Positions 1-5,953 of a stretch of 8,805 nucleotides of DNA are shown one piece after another (the first letter of the stretch is position 1; every line of letters begins with the position of its first letter). The notes under the pieces are model-generated. The model was not told the origin of the DNA. It saw only the letters and a program-made list of their open reading frames with translations, and did no database searches. The stretch is from Acidilobaceae archaeon (lineage in GTDB: Archaea; Thermoproteota; Thermoprotei_A; Sulfolobales; Acidilobaceae), in NCBI GenBank assembly GCA_027057815.1, contig JALURD010000209.1, positions 1-8,805 on the forward strand. The letters run 5' to 3'. The translations under genes and the position numbers were made by a program.

Positions 1-297
1 GGGAAGGAATATACCTACCACATCGCCTTTATTTATGCCCTGCTCTTTAAGGAACTTGGCAAACTTCTTAGCATACCTTGCTAGCTTCCGATATGATATC
101 CGGGTACCATAGAATATCATTGCAGTTCTCTTCGGAAAGCTCTCGGCGGAGTCAAGGAGGAACTGGTACAATGGCACCTCGGGGATCTCTACTTCATGGG
201 GGACGCCTTCATCGTAGTTTTTTAGCCAAGGTTTTGAAGAGTAAGCCTTGAACGCCTCGATAGTTTTCTCATTACCCTTCTCATTCTCTGCTGGCAA
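1..297 (-). CDS. Acyl-CoA synthetase (AMP-forming, FadD-like), N-terminal part only
   Basis: The minus strand is open from a TTG at 295-297 to the window edge (99 codons, no stop), so only the N-terminus is present. Residues about 39-99 read like the start of the ANL adenylate-forming family: PLYQFLLDSAESFPKRTAM, then IFYGTRISYRKL, then GINKGDVVGIFLP, the usual opening of fatty-acyl-CoA ligases, which activate a carboxylate with ATP and transfer it to CoA. The AMP-binding P-loop and catalytic motifs lie outside the window, so the substrate (long, medium or short acyl, or another acid) cannot be decided. TTG is chosen because no ATG or GTG is in frame upstream and a GGGGG stretch lies about 7 nt before it. 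It is divergent from the Nudix gene and has its own AT-rich upstream region with paired palindromes. Confidence 0.82.
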   Translation of the reverse strand, partial: MPAENEKGNEKTIEAFKAYSSKPWLKNYDEGVPHEVEIPEVPLYQFLLDSAESFPKRTAMIFYGTRISYRKLARYAKKFAKFLKEQGINKGDVVGIFLP

Positions 298-304
298 GCC
301 CGAT

Positions 305-327
305 CCCCCTGTGGACCCACGAGGGGG
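305..327 (-). repeat. GC-rich hairpin in the leader of the acyl-CoA synthetase gene
   Basis: CCCCCT (305-310) pairs with AGGGGG (322-327). Inside this, GTGG (311-314) pairs with CCAC (317-320), leaving one bulged G at 321. If transcription starts downstream of the 358-378 A/T block, this hairpin would sit in the mRNA leader, with its G run overlapping the likely Shine-Dalgarno site of the TTG start. It could therefore affect translation, which is inference. Confidence 0.35.
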
Positions 328-356
328 CAGGGTCTTAAATTGATAAGTGGTCCCAC
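311..356. repeat. Paired palindromic operator-like motif GTGGGNCCAC
   Basis: GTGGACCCAC at 311-320 and GTGGTCCCAC at 347-356 differ only at one central base. Each is an inverted repeat with 4- to 5-bp arms, and their centres lie 36 bp apart. The copy at 347-356 abuts an A/T-rich TATA candidate on the minus strand, and the pair brackets another at 332-339. This layout suits an operator for a dimeric regulator of the acyl-CoA synthetase gene, but no regulator is known and chance is not excluded. Confidence 0.35.
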
Positions 357-515
357 TATATGTTAAAATAAAAAGAGTAGAAAATAGGATTGTAAATACG
401 AAAGATTTAGCACTAAATATACCCTAATGCAAGATCTATTTTTAGAGAAGTGGTGTGTGGGTGATAGGAGTAATTTAGGTGTCTCAGACTCTTGTTTCTA
501 CTAGGGTAGCTTATA

Positions 516-1055
516 ATGCGCCGCAGATTCAAGCCAATAACTCTGCGGTCACGATGCTTAATAGTGGAGAATGGCAAAATATTAGTCCAGAGAGACAAGG
601 ACGGCCTCTACAGTCTTCCGGGAGGCCGGCTGGAATTCGATGAGACTATCCCTTTCTGCGCTGTAAGGGAGCTTAGAGAGGAAGCCGGCCTACAGTCATT
701 TCCTGAGAGGCTGGTTTACATCGTAGAGTATATAGGTCATAAAAAAGGCAAGTTTAAGCATGAGGTACTCTTCATCTTCAAATGTGAAGCTTCAGGGGAG
801 CTAAGGAAGAAGGAAAAGAACATAGACTTCGAGTGGAAGAGCCTCGAAGAACTTTCAGGCTCGTTTTGGCCTGAGCCTTTACTAGAATTCCTGATGAAGG
901 ACCATCCAGGCTATGAGAGGACGAGGTTCCTAGTTTTCATGGAGGAATCGCTTAACTACATTAATACCATTGAGGAGGATCCAGGCTGCATAGTCCGATT
1001 CTATACACCGTGGAAGGGTGAAGGAGTGGATGATGACGTAGAACAGCGGGGCTAA
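516..1055 (+). CDS. Nudix hydrolase
   Basis: This 179-aa protein carries a complete Nudix box at residues 37-59: G37, five residues, E43, seven residues, then REL-R-EE-A-GL. It matches GX5EX7REUXEEXGU without a deviation, and the metal-binding E52, E55 and E56 are all present. Nudix enzymes cleave nucleoside diphosphates linked to another moiety; the substrate (ADP-ribose, oxidised nucleotide, dinucleotide or other) cannot be read from the box. The core ends near residue 125, so about 50 residues form a C-terminal extension with an acidic finish. ATG at 516 is the only possible start, because an in-frame TAG lies at 507-509. The Shine-Dalgarno match is weak (AGGGTA at 503-508). It is probably cytosolic, with no signal peptide or membrane segment. 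Confidence 0.9.
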   Translation: MRRRFKPITLRSRCLIVENGKILVQRDKDGLYSLPGGRLEFDETIPFCAVRELREEAGLQSFPERLVYIVEYIGHKKGKFKHEVLFIFKCEASGELRKKEKNIDFEWKSLEELSGSFWPEPLLEFLMKDHPGYERTRFLVFMEESLNYINTIEEDPGCIVRFYTPWKGEGVDDDVEQRG

Positions 1056-1060
1056 AATAG

Positions 1061-1070
1061 GCTGTTTTTG
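1061..1070 (+). terminator. Possible T-tract terminator after the Nudix gene
   Basis: A run of five T (1065-1069) lies just after the Nudix stop codon, flanked by GGC and GCC. Archaeal termination often uses short T tracts, so this could end the Nudix transcript before the winged-helix gene. The signal is short and not decisive. Confidence 0.25.
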
Positions 1071-1146
1071 CCTTGCGACCCTGGTATTACTATGTCTCCC
1101 CCTTTACTCACTAATCAAACATCATGTATTGTAGGGGTGCCAGGGA

Positions 1147-1482
1147 TTGGCTGCGCTAATTGAGGTTCTAAGAGCTCTATCTGACTTAGGCGTGGCAGGC
1201 CCAGGAGACTTAGTGGCTTCAACTAAGCTTCCACGTTACAGAGTGTTATCTATAGTGAAGTGTCTCGAGGAACTCGGCTTGATAGAAGCGATATACGTCA
1301 AGGGAAGCTATAAGGTATACAGGGTCAGCATAGCTGGAACTAGGCTTCTAGAATCAGTTGCAGCAGGAACTTCCCTGAGTGAAATAATAGAACATGCTTT
1401 AATGGGGCAAGCACAGGCGCCAGGTAGTATAACCAGCAGGATAAGTGGGACTGGCGTGGCTGAAGAAGCCGAGGTGGGTTAA
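1147..1482 (+). CDS. Small winged-helix DNA-binding protein
   Basis: This 111-aa protein looks like a stand-alone archaeal winged-helix (MarR/ArsR-like fold) transcription regulator. Residues about 2-12 form helix 1. Residues 19-48 read as a helix-turn-helix, with the KLPRYRVLSIVKCLEELGLI pattern typical of a recognition helix followed by an 'LE.LGLIE' turn. Residues 49-70 form the wing (Y-x-V-S-I-A-G-T-R-L-L). The C-terminal 25 residues are low in complexity, rich in Ala, Gly, Ser and Glu. The TTG start is forced by an in-frame TAG at 1132-1134 and is supported by GGGGTG (1134-1139) 7 nt upstream. No effector domain, Cys or His metal site is evident. It lies 91 bp after the Nudix gene and may regulate neighbours or itself; the target is unknown. 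Confidence 0.72.
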   Translation: MAALIEVLRALSDLGVAGPGDLVASTKLPRYRVLSIVKCLEELGLIEAIYVKGSYKVYRVSIAGTRLLESVAAGTSLSEIIEHALMGQAQAPGSITSRISGTGVAEEAEVG

Positions 1483-1511
1483 AACCCTGCCTTACCTTTT
1501 GATGGGTTAAA
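1476..1511. terminator. Inverted repeat at the convergent end of the winged-helix and 123-aa genes
   Basis: GGGTT-AA-AACCC (1476-1487) overlaps the TAA stop of the winged-helix gene, and CCTTTT (1495-1500) follows it. A second GGGTTAAA copy lies at 1504-1511, just beyond the stop of the minus-strand 123-aa gene. The 30-bp convergent spacer may act as a two-way transcription end point. Confidence 0.25.
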
Positions 1512-1512
1512 G

Positions 1513-1884
1513 TCATTCTATTTCGTCGGGGACGAAGACAGGCTTCTCGGCTAGGTTTATGATAGGTATTGAGACGTAGCCTGTTTTAGTTGTGTTACTT
1601 ACTTCAACCTTTTCTCCCATCTCGTCAACTTTGGCTAGTATGTATTTAGCATTCTCGTCTGGGACGTCTTCGTCGATTGGCCTGGAGTAATAGTAAATTA
1701 ATGGTATTCCGTATTTTTTATAATAGTCTTTAAAGCTAAGGTGGATCATGTAGATCACTCTTCCCCTCCACTTAAAGCGGTAAACGGGCATGACCATGAA
1801 GCGCGCGGCAGGCGTTACAGCGAGTCTTGCGAGGTCTGCAAGACTGCTAACCCTTACAACAACGGCCTTTTCGATTTCACTCAA
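1513..1884 (-). CDS. Hypothetical protein, 123 aa
   Basis: I do not recognise this family. The 123-aa sequence is soluble-looking, with no signal peptide or transmembrane segment. A central stretch (residues 29-67) is rich in aromatic and beta-branched residues (Tyr, Phe, Trp, Ile, Val), suggesting beta strands; an acidic segment (70-79, DEDVPDENAK) and another beta-like stretch (100-118) follow. The TTG start has GGGGTG (minus, 1897-1892) 7 nt upstream, and a strong TATA-like box lies about 55-65 nt upstream. Coding status is supported by the RBS, a good promoter and the clean fit between neighbours. It follows pcm on the same strand but seems to have its own promoter. The function is unknown. 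Confidence 0.7.
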   Translation of the reverse strand: MSEIEKAVVVRVSSLADLARLAVTPAARFMVMPVYRFKWRGRVIYMIHLSFKDYYKKYGIPLIYYYSRPIDEDVPDENAKYILAKVDEMGEKVEVSNTTKTGYVSIPIINLAEKPVFVPDEIE

Positions 1885-1938
1885 GTCTTACACCCCTATT
1901 GCTCTAAGTTTCACGCAATCTAAATCTTATCATCCTTG

Positions 1939-1948
1939 TATATATTAA
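1939..1948 (-). promoter_or_regulatory. TATA box for the 123-aa gene, overlapping the pcm stop codon
   Basis: On the minus strand this reads TTAATATATA, a close match to an archaeal TATA box. A start of transcription about 26 nt downstream (near 1917) would leave a leader of about 33 nt before the TTG at 1884. The box includes the TAA stop of pcm (1945-1947), so this promoter sits inside the end of the upstream gene. Confidence 0.55.
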
Positions 1949-2640
1949 CGCCACTGCTCCTTGTCCCAGCCATACTTGCCTATCAATGGCACAAAGAGGA
2001 CGGGTATAGTTGGGACCTCCTCTATCTCGCCCGTCTCCTTTTTAATTATCAGAAGAAGGTCTTGGGTCCAAGTATCGCCTACAGGTATTACTAGTCTACC
2101 GCCTGGCTTAAGCTGCTCGATGAGGGGTTCAGGTACCTTGGGCGCGGCTGCTGTTACAATTATCCTGTCAAAGGGGGCTTCATCCGGTAAGCCTAGGGTG
2201 CCGTCGCCTACAACTACTGTGACGCGGTCAGAGTAGCCGGTGCGCTCTAGGTTACTTCTCGCCCACTCAGCCAACTCTGGTATCCTTTCTATGCTCCATA
2301 CATGGCCCCATGCCTCCCGCGGAGCTGCTTTTGGGGCTACGATCTCAGCTAGAACAGCGGCTTGGTAGCCGCTTCCTGTGCCGATTTCGAGGACTTTGTG
2401 GCCGACATTAGGGTCTAGAAGCTCTGTCATATACGCTACGATGCTGGGAGCACTGATAGTCTGCCCGTACCCTATAGGCAGTGGTCTATCCTCATATGCA
2501 TAGAGCTTCAGATCATCTGGAACAAACTCCTCGCGCGGCACTTGCATCATGGCCTTGTATACTTTGTCGCTCTTAATATAGCCCATTTTCTTGAGGTCTT
2601 CAAGAAGCTTTCTACGAGCCTCGACAAAGTTGACTGGCAT
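1945..2640 (-). CDS. pcm: Protein-L-isoaspartate O-methyltransferase
   Basis: PCMT transfers a methyl group from S-adenosylmethionine to L-isoaspartyl residues, starting their repair in aged or heat-damaged cytosolic proteins, a clear need in a hyperthermophile. Numbering from the chosen ATG (231 aa), the family signature is complete: VPREEFVP (34-41), DRPLPIGYGQTISAP (51-65), SAM-binding motif I VLEIGTGSGYQ (83-93), an acidic post-I motif WSIER (115-119), GDG (145-147), FDRIIVTAAAP (157-167), PGGRLVIPVG (179-188) and the C-terminal FVPLIGKYGW (216-225). A longer form starting at TTG 2682 would add 14 residues. I prefer ATG 2638-2640 because GGGTG lies 9 nt upstream and the shorter protein fits the family length. 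It is divergent from the DUF371 gene. Confidence 0.95.
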   Translation of the reverse strand: MPVNFVEARRKLLEDLKKMGYIKSDKVYKAMMQVPREEFVPDDLKLYAYEDRPLPIGYGQTISAPSIVAYMTELLDPNVGHKVLEIGTGSGYQAAVLAEIVAPKAAPREAWGHVWSIERIPELAEWARSNLERTGYSDRVTVVVGDGTLGLPDEAPFDRIIVTAAAPKVPEPLIEQLKPGGRLVIPVGDTWTQDLLLIIKKETGEIEEVPTIPVLFVPLIGKYGWDKEQWR

Positions 2641-2649
2641 ACCCCAGCG

Positions 2650-2654
2650 CACCC
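2650..2654 (-). promoter_or_regulatory. Ribosome binding site favouring the internal ATG of pcm
   Basis: The minus strand reads GGGTG, 9 nt before the ATG at 2638-2640. The alternative starts (TTG 2682, ATG 2658) have no comparable site, which favours the 231-aa product. Confidence 0.45.
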
Positions 2655-2682
2655 ACATTCTTACTGCTACGCCAGCATTCAA

Positions 2683-2823
2683 GTTTTAGTATTCCCTAGA
2701 GAAACACGGCCAGACACAGCGTCTAAGATAGCATCCACAATCTATTCCAGGTAATTTGATAAGCTGCTCGGCGTAGCATGAAGGATGCAATTAAGAGGAT
2801 AGATAGTAGGGGGTGACAGGAAG
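2683..2823. promoter_or_regulatory. Divergent intergenic region between pcm and the DUF371 gene
   Basis: This 141-bp spacer should hold both promoters. For the plus-strand gene, TAATTTGATAA (2752-2762) is a TATA candidate with a leader near 40 nt, and CAATTAAG (2788-2795) a weaker one close to the start. AGGGGGTGA (2808-2816) is a strong Shine-Dalgarno site for the GTG at 2824. For pcm no convincing TATA box is seen. GCATCC (2731-2736) and GGATGC (2783-2788) form a loose inverted repeat. Confidence 0.4.
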
Positions 2824-3291
2824 GTGACAAGAATTGTTGAAGGCCGATGGTTCGTCTTCAAGGCTAAGGGGCATGTTAATGTCAGGGCTTTGCATAAGAC
2901 TACGTTTGAAGTAACTAAGGAAGATTACTTAACACCTAGAGGAGACTGCATAATTGGAATTTCATCTGAAGTAGCCGCTGCTGACCTCCCTAACTGGTTG
3001 AAGGACTGGCTTAAGTCCGGGAAGCCCGTGGTGATTGTAGTCAGTGCAGGCGGCTTCATGGACTCAATAGTCGGCTGGGGAGATCCTAGGATGACGCTGA
3101 ACGACCCCGTTAGGATGGTTTTCAGGAAAAGTAACTACGTTGGACCGGAGACCGTTGTAGTCAAGGCTAACAAGGCAGCAAGGGATCTTGATAGAAGGCT
3201 CGTCGAAGCCCTCCGGAGAGGGGAGGAGCTAATCGTTGCTATCGCTCCTCTCAACTTCGACATCTACAGCATAAATGAACCTTTTCGGTGA
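2824..3291 (+). CDS. DUF371 family protein
   Basis: This 155-aa protein matches what I know of DUF371, a small family of archaeal proteins with no assigned function. The pattern GHVNVRALHKTTFEVTKEDY (16-35), followed by LTPRGDCIIG (36-45), is the family hallmark, as is RKSNYVG (101-107) with the later KANKAARDLDR (114-124). It is soluble, mixed alpha/beta, with no signal peptide or membrane segment. The conserved His, Thr, Asp and Cys near 24-42 could form a ligand or catalytic site, but this is inference. GTG 2824 is supported by AGGGGGTGA about 8 nt upstream. The last 20 codons (from 3229) overlap the 3' end of trm5 on the other strand. Context (tRNA modification and charging) gives only a weak hint at function. 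Confidence 0.85.
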   Translation: MTRIVEGRWFVFKAKGHVNVRALHKTTFEVTKEDYLTPRGDCIIGISSEVAAADLPNWLKDWLKSGKPVVIVVSAGGFMDSIVGWGDPRMTLNDPVRMVFRKSNYVGPETVVVKANKAARDLDRRLVEALRRGEELIVAIAPLNFDIYSINEPFR

Positions 3292-4257
3292 GTGATCTAT
3301 GACTCTCCTAACTTGAAGCTTCTTGATTGTGCATCTACTTCTTATTCTTATGCCTTCTTCGACAGATCTTGTAGCTTCAGTAGGCGACGTTGATATAACG
3401 TATACGTGTAGCCTAGCCACCGATCCCGGTTTGATTAACATGCATGCCTCTTCTATGAAGTTAAGGCTAGCCGTGGGATGATTCATTATAATCCGGTCAA
3501 AGACTGGTTCGAGAGCTCTTGGCAGGAGCTTAGCGTCGGCTCTCATTACGCATATTTGGCCTCGAAGCTTGTTGATCTCGGCATTTTTTGCTGCTAGGTA
3601 AGCCGCGTAGGGGTTTATGTCGACGGCTACTATCCTAGCTTCTCTTAAGTGTGCTATGTGAACTGCGAAGCCTCCTACACCCGTGAACATGTCTAGAACA
3701 TTCTCTCTGTGACTCACCTGTTCCGCTATTCTTCTATGCTCGAAGGACAGGCGGGGATTATAGTATGCTTTAGCCACGTCGACTCTAAATCGGAGCCCGT
3801 ATTCTTTAGCCGTAGTCTCGGTCCTCCTCTCCCCCGCTATGTGAATAAGCTTTGGCAACCTGTAGGGGCCATGAGTCCCGACTTTTAGCCAAGCGGACCT
3901 CGCTATGCCTCTATTTATCAGCTCTTCCGCGTAACTCACAAGCTTATCGATATCGAATCCTTCTCTTGGGTTGAAGACTATTATATCTCCAACAAGCCAA
4001 TAGCCGGGAAGATCTAGCTCTCGAGGACTTGGCGGACCCGTTGCCATTCTCTTGAAAGTAGAGACGCAGGGCTCAGCCTTGATTCCGGCATCGGCTAGGA
4101 TAGAGAGTGAAGCATCGAGGTCGGTGACCGGGAAGAGTACACGGCCACTACTCCTGCTAGCCTTTAAGCCATAGGCTAGATAGCCCCTACTCTTCAGTAT
4201 CCTCCTAGCCTTCTCTGCCTCTTTCAGCTCTACTGCAACGCATGGGGACTCAGCCAC
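3229..4257 (-). CDS. trm5: tRNA (guanine37-N1)-methyltransferase, Trm5 family
   Basis: Trm5 uses S-adenosylmethionine to make m1G37 next to the anticodon, preventing frameshifts and, on tRNA-Phe, starting wyosine synthesis. From the GTG at 4257 the protein is 342 aa. Residues 1-60 resemble the D1 domain that contacts the tRNA elbow. The D2-D3 hallmarks follow: GERRTETTAKEYG (142-154), YYNPRLSFEHRRIA (165-178), SAM motif I DMFTGVGGFAVHIA (189-202), VDINPYAA (212-219) and FDRIIMNHPTA (253-263). The last replaces the common NLP with NHP. The GTG lies 7 nt after the pheT stop with GGTGA as ribosome site. A TTG at 4311 would add 18 residues inside pheT and looks less likely. It is the last gene of a pheS-pheT-trm5 operon. 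The Trm5 subtype, and any Taw22 activity, cannot be assigned. Confidence 0.9.
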   Translation of the reverse strand: MAESPCVAVELKEAEKARRILKSRGYLAYGLKASRSSGRVLFPVTDLDASLSILADAGIKAEPCVSTFKRMATGPPSPRELDLPGYWLVGDIIVFNPREGFDIDKLVSYAEELINRGIARSAWLKVGTHGPYRLPKLIHIAGERRTETTAKEYGLRFRVDVAKAYYNPRLSFEHRRIAEQVSHRENVLDMFTGVGGFAVHIAHLREARIVAVDINPYAAYLAAKNAEINKLRGQICVMRADAKLLPRALEPVFDRIIMNHPTASLNFIEEACMLIKPGSVARLHVYVISTSPTEATRSVEEGIRIRSRCTIKKLQVRRVIDHSPKRFIYAVDVEVERSDSND

Positions 4258-4264
4258 TGACCAT

Positions 4265-4269
4265 TCACC
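4265..4269 (-). promoter_or_regulatory. Ribosome binding site of trm5 overlapping the pheT stop
   Basis: GGTGA on the minus strand includes the TGA stop of pheT and lies 7 nt before the GTG at 4257-4255. It decides the start of trm5 and implies translational coupling with pheT. Confidence 0.55.
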
Positions 4270-5941
4270 GTTCAAGGGCTTGTGCCAGCTTGCTAAGCGA
4301 GATCTCAGCAAGAGCCACGGGGTACTTGAAGCCTAGCTTAGTGAGTATACCTGGATTTACATCGCCGAGCCAGGCTACATCACCTACTGCTGGGTTCACA
4401 AGCTTTGCCGCGCGGCCTGGGAGGAATATCGTGGATTCTAGGGGTTCCGCCTTGAAGTCAACCCCCAGTATCCTGAGGATAGCATATACGGGGGCTTGCA
4501 CGTCCTCGAAGCTTACGGAATTGTCCATGATAGCTATTCCCATCCTTAAGTCCTCCACTATGCCATCCTCCGACTTAAAGGCCACCTCGCCTACCTCGAA
4601 TATTTTAACAGGCTTCTCAGCATGTTGGTTGGCGGCCAGTACCTGTAGCAGGGTAGCGGCTATACTAGGCCGCAGAACGCTATACTCTTCTTGCACCGGG
4701 TTCTCTATCCTAATAGCCTCGTTTGCTAGGCCGAGTGCTTCTATTACTCGTGGGCTTGTTAGAATAAGTTGAAGTACCTCGGTAAAGCCGAAGCCCAGTG
4801 CGAGTAGACGTATCTTCCTGGCGAGCTTGACCTCGGGAAGTAGCCTTCCCCTTAACGATGGGGGAGGCTCATACCTAAATCCAAGGTTTGAGATACCTTT
4901 CATCATAGCAATGTCTTCGATGAGGTCTATAGGCCCCAAGACATCGACGCGGAAGGGTGGGACCTCGACCTCGACTAAGTCACCGCTTATAGCCTCAGCT
5001 TGATGCCTAGCACGTAGGAGGAGTTCCTCAACCTCCTCGGACTCAAGATCGACTCCAAGCACTCTTGAGGCCTCGGCCACTGACAACTCTAAGCTCTTGG
5101 TTTCAAGTCTCGGGTACCTGGAAGCTTCTTCCTCGCTACCCTCAGGCATGATTGTAATAGTGCTTATGACGGCTCCGGGCCTCTCAGCCAAGTTAGAGAC
5201 TATTATGTCTAGAACCCTTGAAACTAGCTCTGGATCCGTGCCTGTCACGTCAATGAAAATATGCGAGGTCCCCGGTTCTATAGCAGTGTAGTTAGCGTTT
5301 ATTACGGGAGGCATAGCTATAACCTTCCCACCCACCATTAGGAATGGGTGCTTACCTTCCCTTAGGGAGATCTCACCGTACTCCCTCCCCTGTTTCGTTG
5401 AAGTCAGCACCTCTGAGGCCTTGATTTCAGCATCGCTCCCTAGAGGTGCGAATACGACATTATCTACGGGGAGAAATACGTATTCTATCTCCACGGTCTC
5501 GCCGCCGGCAAGCCTCTGAAGTTTATCAAAGTCGTGTAGACCTATTGCTATCTTTCTCCTCTTCCTACCCATACTGTCGTGGAGCTTCTCCTGGAACTGG
5601 ATAAGTTCCTCTAGAAAGTCCTCGTCGACGTTAACATTGTTTACGACTGCAGCGGCCACGTATGGTCTTGTAGGCACCTTCGACACTTTCAGTACTACAT
5701 TACTCTCCATTAACGGCGGTCTTTTGTAGCCAAGCTCCTCTCCAAGGAACCCTTTAAGAGCGCGTGCTATGCCTTCACCAAGATACATGTCAGGCCTGTC
5801 CGGGTTGACTTCTATGTAGTAGTATTTCTCGTCTTCCTCGACCTCTGCTTTGAGGTTGAAGAGCGCCTCCTTTAACTCGTCTTCACTGACGCCTTCCACG
5901 AGAGAGTGTAGCCTCGTCTTCTTTATTCTGATCACCGGCAT
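4265..5941 (-). CDS. pheT: Phenylalanyl-tRNA synthetase beta subunit
   Basis: PheT pairs with PheS in the (alpha-beta)2 enzyme that charges tRNA-Phe; the beta subunit binds tRNA and edits mischarged Tyr-tRNA-Phe. From ATG 5941 the protein has 558 aa, the archaeal/eukaryotic-type length. Near residue 43, IEVNPDRPDMYLGEGIARAL is the typical B1 segment. RPYVAAAVV (92-100) with GRKRRKIAIGLHD (125-137) opens the B3/B4 editing module, followed by YTAIEPGTSHIFIDVTGTD (218-236). FRVDVLGPIDLIEDIAMMKG (330-349) is B5, with the D and E residues that bind magnesium. ENPVQEEYSVLRPSI (413-427) lies in the catalytic-like module. GAGGTG overlaps the pheS stop 6 nt before ATG, so ATG is preferred over a GTG three codons upstream. 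Only 10 nt separate pheS and pheT. Confidence 0.97.
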   Translation of the reverse strand: MPVIRIKKTRLHSLVEGVSEDELKEALFNLKAEVEEDEKYYYIEVNPDRPDMYLGEGIARALKGFLGEELGYKRPPLMESNVVLKVSKVPTRPYVAAAVVNNVNVDEDFLEELIQFQEKLHDSMGRKRRKIAIGLHDFDKLQRLAGGETVEIEYVFLPVDNVVFAPLGSDAEIKASEVLTSTKQGREYGEISLREGKHPFLMVGGKVIAMPPVINANYTAIEPGTSHIFIDVTGTDPELVSRVLDIIVSNLAERPGAVISTITIMPEGSEEEASRYPRLETKSLELSVAEASRVLGVDLESEEVEELLLRARHQAEAISGDLVEVEVPPFRVDVLGPIDLIEDIAMMKGISNLGFRYEPPPSLRGRLLPEVKLARKIRLLALGFGFTEVLQLILTSPRVIEALGLANEAIRIENPVQEEYSVLRPSIAATLLQVLAANQHAEKPVKIFEVGEVAFKSEDGIVEDLRMGIAIMDNSVSFEDVQAPVYAILRILGVDFKAEPLESTIFLPGRAAKLVNPAVGDVAWLGDVNPGILTKLGFKYPVALAEISLSKLAQALER

Positions 5942-5947
5942 GATATA

Positions 5948-5953
5948 CACCTC
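5948..5953 (-). promoter_or_regulatory. Ribosome binding site of pheT overlapping the pheS stop
   Basis: GAGGTG on the minus strand overlaps the TGA stop of pheS (5952-5954) and lies 6 nt before ATG 5941. It favours the ATG over the GTG at 5950-5948, which would fall inside the site, and suggests coupled translation of the two subunits. Confidence 0.6.

Larger units (their letters stand above)
298..515. promoter_or_regulatory. AT-rich divergent promoter region between acyl-CoA synthetase and Nudix genes
   Basis: This 218-bp spacer holds no credible gene. For the minus-strand synthetase gene, TATA-like candidates are the A/T block at 358-378 (minus strand CTTTTTATTTTAACATATAG) and a weaker AATTTAAG at 332-339. 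For the plus-strand Nudix gene, candidates are CTAAATATA at 413-421 (predicting a leader of about 70 nt) and TAATTTAG at 471-478 (a leader of about 15 nt). Spacings follow the usual archaeal distance of about 26 nt from TATA centre to transcription start. The exact starts cannot be fixed from sequence. Confidence 0.5.

Noticed and set aside
413..598. 61-codon minus-strand frame upstream of and inside the Nudix gene
   Set aside because: It overlaps the Nudix N-terminus, has Arg/Ser/His-heavy composition without a domain pattern, and covers the AT-rich promoter region.
1925..1948. Box C/D sRNA in the pcm / 123-aa spacer
   Set aside because: The minus strand holds GGATGATA, which resembles box C, but no RUGAUGA match and no properly placed CUGA box D were found.
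4258..4311. Longer Trm5 starting at TTG 4311
   Set aside because: It would overlap pheT by 47 bp and has no clear ribosome site. The GTG at 4257 has GGTGA 7 nt upstream and gives the usual Trm5 N-terminus.
4242..4772. 176-codon plus-strand frame antisense to pheT
   Set aside because: It is a shadow of pheT: Ser/Thr/Ala-rich composition with no recognisable domain, while the opposite frame is an intact PheRS beta subunit.
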